Shown piece after piece: positions 14,209-16,538 of a stretch of 16,538 nt of DNA. The stretch is from JAYEJW01 sp034716535 (GTDB lineage Bacteria; Pseudomonadota; Gammaproteobacteria; Chromatiales; Chromatiaceae): NCBI GenBank assembly GCA_034716535.1, contig JAYEJW010000065.1, forward strand, positions 1-16,538, given 5' to 3'. Position numbers and translations under genes: made by a program. The notes beneath the pieces are model-generated. The model searched no databases, was not told where the DNA came from, and was given only the letters and a program-made list of their open reading frames with translations. Position 1 is the first letter of the stretch. Each line of letters starts with the position of its first letter.

Positions 14209-16164
14209 TCACCTCCCCCGTTTGTTCGGTTTCGGTCCGCTCTTAACGAGAGCTCCGAGGAGCTCTTTGAAGCGCTTCCCGGGGTCGAGTAGATCGATCG
14301 ATCGCTTCACCTGCGCGAGTCGACGCGCATCTTCCTCGTCCTCCACCATGGACTCCAGGTTTGCGAGGAGCGACTGAGCCATGTCGTCTTCCCCTTTGGC
14401 TTTGTGCAGCATCGCCATCGTTCCATAGAGTGTGAACACCTCCTGGATGTGCAGGCGCTCCTGATCGGCGAGACCCTCGAGCAGATGCTCCGCCTCGTCG
14501 GTCTCGCCCTGCACGATCAGCGTCTTGGCCAGGTTGCAGCGGGCGAACAGGTAATCCGGGTGTTGTGCGACGACCTGGCGCAGCAGGCGCAGCGCCTCAT
14601 CGGGTCGGCCCTGCATGCCGCGGATGGCGGACAGGTTGCCGAGTGCCACCGGATGGTCGGGGACCCTTTGCAGGATCCTGTTCAGCCGGGCCTCGGCCTC
14701 CTCGGGCCGGCCGTCGTTCTGAAGGACCACGGCCTCGCCGAGCAGGGCATCAAGATCTGCGGGCAGGCCGCTGTCCTTGGCCTCGCGGTAGATCTCGGTA
14801 CCTGTAACCTTGACCTGTCGGAGCTGCCCGCCGTCCCAAAACTCGACCGGCTCGTCGCGGGCGATCAAGCCTTGCTCGCGCAGAAAGCTCAGCAAGCCGA
14901 AGCGCTCCTCCTTGGTCCCGATCGACAGGCGCGCGAGCTCCTTGAGGCAATGCACTGCCTCTGAGTTGGCCTGCTCGGCGCGATGTTTGAGAAGGAAACG
15001 GACCAGGATGCGCAGGGATTGATCTCCGCTGATGTAGAGCGCCTCCAGGTAGGCATTGGAGGCCGTCAAGGCGTCCAGCGCCGAAGCCGCTACTTCGCTC
15101 CCCGCATACAGGGCTGCGGTCCAGGTGATCGGCAGGGCTTGGCGGTGGTCGAACACCGTAGGCGAAGACGGTGCCTTCCCGTCCCGGTCGAATAGGCCGA
15201 GATTGGTGCTCGCCGGTATGAAGTTGGGTTCCTCCTCCAGCGCCGCTTGCCATAAGCGGCGGGCATCGGCGCCTCTTCCCAGCCGGCTGGCGGCACAGGC
15301 GCCGAAGTGGCGCAGGATGGCACCACTGATGTACGCCTCCAGATCGAACCACTCGCTGTCTCTGGATCGCTCGAAGGCGTCCCAGGCCGGCTGATCCTGT
15401 TGGAGCAGCAGCAGGGCATCGAGCTGGGGCAGTGCGTCGTCCAAGCGTCGAGCCGTGGCGGCGGTCAACGGTATGCACAGGCCGCGGGCACCGATGTCGT
15501 CCCCGCGGTAGAGCCGCAGCCGCACCGTCCAGCCAAGGGCGAACAGGTTATCCGGGTCTGCTTGCCAACTGGCGATGAAGGCATCGAGGGCCTCATCGAT
15601 GCGGTCCAGATGGAACAGGGCGAGGGCGCGGTTGTTGCGCGCGGGCGGTAGATCCACGCCCTCGAGCCAGCGCAGCGCGCCTGCGAAGCCCTGGCCCTCC
15701 AGGTGCAGTTTGCCGATGTCGAAACGCTCCATGTCCTCGACACTGGCCAGGGTTCCATCGGGCAGCGCCAGCATGCCCTCCTTCAGGGCTGGGTCAACCG
15801 GAAAGCCGGGTGTGTCGCCACCCAGCTCGCGCACCCTCCGGGCGGTACGGTCCGCGAGCATCACATGGTGGAGCGCGACCGCGAAGTAGAGCAGTGCCTC
15901 CTGGGCGGGCAGGCTGTTGGGTCGGCGCTCGGCCCACTCAAAGGCAGCAAGCCCGGCGGAGCAGGGACCCTCACCCTGTTCCAGTGCCTCCACCAGCGCA
16001 CGCCGCAGCCCGCCATGATCCGGAAAGCGCTGCACCAGAGGCTTGATCCTGCGAACCGCCCCCGTGTAATCCTCGTCCTCCAGCAATCTCTCGATGGCCT
16101 TGATCTGGCCCGGCTCGGGTCGGGGCTTGGTCTGCGACTTCTTCTTGGCAGGCTTTTTCGGCAC
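14209..16164 (-). CDS. tetratricopeptide-repeat protein of unknown function
   Basis: This predicted 651-residue protein starts with a lysine-rich, mostly disordered tail (VPKKPAKKKSQTKPRPEPGQ) and is otherwise helical. TPR-like units appear near 20-70 (AIERLLEDEDYTGAVRRIKPL), 165-205 (ARNNRALALFHLDRIDEALDAF) and most clearly at about 475-560 (GRPEEAEARLNRILQRVPDH and GRPDEALRLLRQVVAQHPDY). There is no signal peptide or membrane segment, so a cytosolic scaffold is likely. I chose the GTG at 16164, with GGAGA 10 nt upstream. An ATG at 16260 adds 32 residues such as PSPRPSPKWERG, which are just translation of the hairpin repeat. chaA follows on the same strand 98 bp after the stop codon, suggesting co-transcription. 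The function is unknown. Confidence 0.8.
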   Translation of the reverse strand: MPKKPAKKKSQTKPRPEPGQIKAIERLLEDEDYTGAVRRIKPLVQRFPDHGGLRRALVEALEQGEGPCSAGLAAFEWAERRPNSLPAQEALLYFAVALHHVMLADRTARRVRELGGDTPGFPVDPALKEGMLALPDGTLASVEDMERFDIGKLHLEGQGFAGALRWLEGVDLPPARNNRALALFHLDRIDEALDAFIASWQADPDNLFALGWTVRLRLYRGDDIGARGLCIPLTAATARRLDDALPQLDALLLLQQDQPAWDAFERSRDSEWFDLEAYISGAILRHFGACAASRLGRGADARRLWQAALEEEPNFIPASTNLGLFDRDGKAPSSPTVFDHRQALPITWTAALYAGSEVAASALDALTASNAYLEALYISGDQSLRILVRFLLKHRAEQANSEAVHCLKELARLSIGTKEERFGLLSFLREQGLIARDEPVEFWDGGQLRQVKVTGTEIYREAKDSGLPADLDALLGEAVVLQNDGRPEEAEARLNRILQRVPDHPVALGNLSAIRGMQGRPDEALRLLRQVVAQHPDYLFARCNLAKTLIVQGETDEAEHLLEGLADQERLHIQEVFTLYGTMAMLHKAKGEDDMAQSLLANLESMVEDEEDARRLAQVKRSIDLLDPGKRFKELLGALVKSGPKPNKRGR

Positions 16165-16220
16165 AGGTCGGGATCTCCATTGTGGGTTGCCACGCAAATA
16201 GGCCCCAAAGGCGCTCCTCG

Positions 16221-16412
16221 TCCCCCTCTCCCATTTGGGAGAGGGCCGGGGAGAGGGCAATTATGAGCAAATGTTCCATGGACGGAACAACAGTTTTCTT
16301 CCTCTGCCGTTTGGGAGAGGGCTGGGGAGAGGCAATTGTGAATGAATGTTCCATCGATGGAACGATCTCTTTCCCCCTCTCCCGCTGGGAGAGGGCCGGG
16401 GAGGGGCAATTA
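16221..16412. repeat. three ~75-bp tandem units with CCCTCTCCC/GGGAGAGGG hairpins
   Basis: The core GGGAGAGGG recurs at 16237, 16313 and 16387, spaced 76 and 74 bp. In units 1 and 3 it is preceded by CCCTCTCC, which gives a stem-loop; unit 2 has a weaker left arm (CCTCTGCC). Each core is followed by CYGGGGAGRGG and then CAATT. The two complete spacers share a second palindrome, GTTCC-ATGGAC-GGAAC (unit 1, 16273-16288) and the perfect GTTCCATCGATGGAAC (unit 2, 16348-16363). Extragenic hairpin repeats of this type are common in Proteobacteria (REP-like). The third unit ends abruptly at 16412. The array lies upstream of the TPR-protein gene. Confidence 0.85.
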
Positions 16413-16538
16413 CACCAACAAACATCTCAATAAAACTAGAACCACTTACAGAGAAAAATGGAACATCTGCTTCACCAGCAACAGCTTTAGCTAAAAGAGT
16501 TTTACCAGTACCCGGAGAACCTACAAGTAAAACACCTT
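16411..16538 (-). CDS. ftsH: partial FtsH (AAA+ membrane protease) fragment in AT-rich foreign DNA
   Basis: The minus strand is open from the window end and encodes 42 residues of the FtsH ATPase core: GVLLVGSPGTGKTLLAKAVA with the Walker A GSPGTGKT, then GEADVPFFSVSGSSFIEMF and VGV. FtsH normally continues as GASRVRDLF, but here the frame passes into the repeat (IAPP...) precisely at 16411/16410. The codons are AT-rich (GCT, GTT, GGT, TTA), unlike the GC-rich genes elsewhere in the window. FtsH is an essential inner-membrane protease, and such a piece would not work. It is either a chimeric assembly end or a transferred fragment; I favour the first. Confidence 0.8.

Noticed and set aside
14111..14212. 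A longer start for chaA at 14212
   Set aside because: The extra 34 residues are proline- and arginine-rich, unlike ChaA, and would overlap the end of the TPR gene.
16165..16260. A longer start for the TPR protein at 16260
   Set aside because: The added residues (PSPRPSPKWERG...) come from the hairpin repeat, a common annotation artefact, and the GTG at 16164 has a ribosome site.
16221..16412. Regular repeats that could suggest a CRISPR array
   Set aside because: There are only three units, the spacers resemble each other, the repeats are hairpins of REP type, and no cas gene is near.

Overview
The window looks like a high-GC piece of a sulfur-oxidising gammaproteobacterium. The best relatives by gene content are purple sulfur or Ectothiorhodospiraceae-like bacteria, but this is an inference and not a phylogenetic placement. 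The case rests on a Sox thiosulfate-oxidation cluster (soxX, soxA and a soxK-soxL fusion), the gammaproteobacterial tRNA-modification pair cmoA-cmoB, a HARP/RNA-ligase-partner PIN protein, ppk1, phhB and a ChaA antiporter. The last ~126 bases are clearly foreign: AT-rich DNA encoding the Walker A part of FtsH, joined abruptly to a repeat.

Layout. (1) 1-112: a short flank with a possible minus-strand terminator. (2) 113-2046: an intact-looking insertion sequence with perfect 25-bp terminal inverted repeats and one minus-strand transposase gene carrying zinc-ribbon cysteines. (3) 2083-4364, minus strand: soxX -> soxA -> soxKL, encoding the exported c-type cytochrome complex SoxXA and, in one polypeptide, a SoxXA-binding (SoxK-like) segment plus a rhodanese (SoxL-like) domain. 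soxB, soxYZ and soxCD are not in the window. (4) 4365-4908: an intergenic region with inverted repeats next to soxX. (5) 4909-6185, minus strand: a HARP-type PIN protein followed 38 bp later by a FixJ/TtrR-type response regulator without a visible kinase. (6) 6328-7596, plus strand: a GT81-like glycosyltransferase resembling glucosyl-3-phosphoglycerate synthase, probably for compatible-solute synthesis. (7) 7684-8228: a possible small transcription unit (36-aa ORF and strong terminator), then phhB. (8) 8335-10566, minus strand: ppk1. (9) 10846-12608, plus strand: cmoA-cmoB, overlapping. (10) 12609-12970: no recognised gene. (11) 12971-16164, minus strand: a TPR protein and chaA. (12) 16221-16412: three ~75-bp tandem units with hairpins, ending at the junction to the foreign ftsH fragment.

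How the genes fit together. SoxXA starts thiosulfate oxidation by attaching the substrate to SoxYZ, and SoxK and SoxL assist this in purple sulfur bacteria; here the two are one exported protein. CmoA makes carboxy-S-adenosyl-methionine and CmoB uses it to finish cmo5U34 in tRNA. The remaining genes are housekeeping or stress functions (polyphosphate, cation/proton exchange, compatible solute, pterin recycling) with no evident link to one another. I found no convincing new defence or biosynthetic system. The points most worth a second look are the SoxK-SoxL fusion, the repeat/ftsH junction, the HARP protein without its RNA ligase partner, the small ORF plus terminator in front of phhB, and the paired hairpins around the transposase start.
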